64,000 bases of DNA from the NCBI RefSeq assembly GCF_039696035.1, contig NZ_CP155567.1:2909001-2973000 (forward strand), in the 5' to 3' direction. The translations under genes and the position numbers were made by a program. The DNA comes from Microbulbifer sp. SAOS-129_SWC. Its GTDB lineage: Bacteria; Pseudomonadota; Gammaproteobacteria; Pseudomonadales; Cellvibrionaceae. A model generated the notes under the pieces. That model was not told where the DNA came from. It did not search any database and saw only the letters and a program-made list of their open reading frames with translations. This document shows positions 62,643-64,000 of this stretch, in pieces. Each line of letters opens with the position of its first letter. The first letter of the stretch is position 1.

Positions 62643-63224
62643 ATGCGCAGACTCTACGCACTACTCTTAACCTGCCTTTTGGCCGTACCGGCACTGGCTG
62701 AAAATCCCCAGGTTGATCTCAAGACCGACCTCGGCACCATCCGCGTGGAGCTGTACGCGGACAAAGCGCCGGCTACGGTGAAAAACTTTCTCGCCTATGT
62801 CGATAGCGGTTTCTACAACGGGGTAATCTTCCACCGCGTGATTCCCGGCTTTGTGGTCCAGGCCGGCGGCTTCACTTTCGACTTCCAGGAAAAGGACACC
62901 CGCAAGCCGGTGGTGAACGAATCCACCAATGGCCTGCAGAACCTGCGCGGCACCCTGGCCATGGCGCGCACCAGCGATCCGGACAGCGCCACCTCGCAGT
63001 TCTATATCAACCTCAAACACAACGACAATCTGGATGCGCGGGGCGACACCCCCGGTTACACCGTGTTCGGCAAGGTCACCAGCGGTATGGACGTGGTCGA
63101 CAAGATCGTTGCCGAGCCGCGCGGTCTCTACCGCGCCCACCCGGAAGCACCGAATTACCCGGTGCGTATACTTGACGCACATCGTGTCGGCGGCAACGCG
63201 AAAACCGAAGGGAAACAATCGTGA
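62643..63224 (+). CDS. ppiA: Periplasmic cyclophilin-type peptidyl-prolyl isomerase
   Basis: 193 aa. A signal peptide ends ALA (about residue 19). The cyclophilin fold has the active-site motifs VIFHRVIPGFVVQAGG, LAMARTSDPDSATSQFYINL and the closing GKVTSGMDVVDKI. It speeds cis-trans turning of proline bonds in exported proteins. Assignment to the PpiA subgroup rests on the export signal. The stop overlaps the pdxJ GTG start by four bases, an unusual coupling for these two genes. Confidence 0.92.
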   Translation: MRRLYALLLTCLLAVPALAENPQVDLKTDLGTIRVELYADKAPATVKNFLAYVDSGFYNGVIFHRVIPGFVVQAGGFTFDFQEKDTRKPVVNESTNGLQNLRGTLAMARTSDPDSATSQFYINLKHNDNLDARGDTPGYTVFGKVTSGMDVVDKIVAEPRGLYRAHPEAPNYPVRILDAHRVGGNAKTEGKQS

Positions 63225-63979
63225 TCGCACTCAGTGTCAACCTCAACAAGATCGCCCTGATCCGCAACTCGCGCGAGGGCAACTTCCCCGATGTGACTGC
63301 GCACGGCCGTATCTGCCTCGACTGCGGCGCCCAGGGACTCACCGTGCACCCCCGTCCAGACCAGCGCCATATCCGCCCCGGTGACGTGCGCGAGCTGGCG
63401 GCGCTATGCGCGAGCCGCGACGGGATCGAATTCAATGTGGAGGGCAATCCCTTCGCCGCGCCGCAGGGCGATTACCCCGGACTGATGGCGCTGGTGCTCG
63501 AAACATCGCCCGACCAGTGTACGCTGGTGCCGGACAGCAACGACCAGCTCACCTCCGATCACGGTTTTGATCTGAAGCGCGACGGTGCGCGCCTCGAGCC
63601 GATCATCGCCCAGCTGCGCGACGCCAATGTCCGCGTCAGCCTGTTTATGGACCCGGACCTGGAGCAGATCTCCCGGGCTCGGGAAGCCGGTGCTGACCGC
63701 ATCGAACTCTATACCGGCCCCTACGCCGAGGCCGTGACCAACCAGAGCGCCGATATCGACAGGATTTTCGCCGCCCACTGCGCCGCCGCCGAGCACGCGC
63801 GGCAGCTGGGCCTCGGGGTCAACGCCGGCCACGACCTGAACCTGATCAACCTGCCGCGCTACCGCACTCTGCCCGGCCTGCAGGAAGTCTCCATCGGCCA
63901 CGCGCTGACGGTGGATGCCCTGAACATGGGACTCGACAACGCCGTCGCCGCCTACCTGAACTGCCTGGCCGGCAATTGA
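63221..63979 (+). CDS. pdxJ: Pyridoxine 5'-phosphate synthase
   Basis: 252 aa, GTG start overlapping the cyclophilin stop (GTGA). PdxJ condenses 1-deoxyxylulose 5-phosphate with 3-amino-2-oxopropyl phosphate to make vitamin B6. Motifs SVNLNKIALIRNSREG, VHPRPDQRHIR, EFNVEGNP, SLFMDPD, RIELYTGPYAEA and LGVNAGHDLNL are canonical. The deoxyxylulose phosphate it uses is also the Dxr substrate. Its stop overlaps a possible next start (TGATG). Confidence 0.97.
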   Translation: MIALSVNLNKIALIRNSREGNFPDVTAHGRICLDCGAQGLTVHPRPDQRHIRPGDVRELAALCASRDGIEFNVEGNPFAAPQGDYPGLMALVLETSPDQCTLVPDSNDQLTSDHGFDLKRDGARLEPIIAQLRDANVRVSLFMDPDLEQISRAREAGADRIELYTGPYAEAVTNQSADIDRIFAAHCAAAEHARQLGLGVNAGHDLNLINLPRYRTLPGLQEVSIGHALTVDALNMGLDNAVAAYLNCLAGN

Positions 63980-64000
63980 TGCCGACGCTGAATATCATCG
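63979..64000 (+). CDS. Possible start of the gene after pdxJ (cut by window edge)
   Basis: An ATG shares its A with the pdxJ TGA stop, giving MPTLNII before the window ends. The overlap suggests translational coupling. Seven codons are too few to identify a product. Confidence 0.35.

Overview
The window is a 64 kb piece of a GC-rich (roughly 60% or more by eye) gammaproteobacterial chromosome. The gene set and protein sequences look most like Cellvibrionales, for example Microbulbifer; that placement is inference from remembered families, not from a search. Almost everything is core housekeeping. I see no tRNA, rRNA, CRISPR array, phage or transposase.

Layout: 1-0.8 kb, two tandem PDZ-protein genes, the first cut by the window edge and the second without a clear start. 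0.9-10.5 kb (minus strand), lysS, prfB with its programmed frameshift, cueR, a tandem pair of unknown lipoproteins, two exporters (LysE and EamA types), recJ and thrC. 10.7-16.9 kb, hom, then a plus-strand cassette for asparagine use (ansA, an HTH regulator, aspA), then dsbC on minus. 17-21 kb (minus), the ribosome/SRP block rpsP-rimM-trmD-rplS plus ffh. 21-23.4 kb (plus), a CcsA-like cytochrome assembly protein and a CorB/CorC-type membrane protein. 23.4-39 kb (minus), the classic envelope and translation block from rpsB, tsf, pyrH, frr, uppS, cdsA, dxr, rseP, bamA, skp, lpxD, fabZ, lpxA and lpxB to rnhB. 39-48 kb (plus), map, glnD, dapC, nth, an ArsC/Spx-like gene, dapD and dapE, i.e. nitrogen sensing and lysine/diaminopimelate synthesis. 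48-54 kb, an S9 peptidase, a flavodoxin with an unknown partner, and a divergent CpxP-like/CpxRA envelope-stress unit. 54-64 kb, an SRPBCC protein, rluB-scpB-scpA, yciO, rnm, a VC0807-like protein, yciI, an SH3 protein, a periplasmic cyclophilin and pdxJ.

The most unusual content lies between genes. Five copies of a 111-114 bp structured repeat lie in intergenic gaps (between hom and thrC, upstream of aspA, between map and glnD, and two between dapD and dapE). Each folds into a long closing stem whose central 6 bp differ from copy to copy yet stay nearly complementary within each copy. Inside the stem are two small hairpins, both with hexaloops of the form ANGGAY (Y is T or C), a shape like the target of the RNA-binding protein CsrA/RsmA. 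Two simpler REP-like palindrome families are also present. The other striking feature is an 81-copy perfect hexanucleotide array inside scpB, encoding a Glu-Ala tail.

Control elements I could read include a MerR-type 19 bp spacer promoter before cueR, a three-half-site CpxR operator between the cpxP-like gene and cpxRA, back-to-back rpsB and map promoters, and strong terminators after rplS, between rpsB and tsf, and after the cpxP-like gene.
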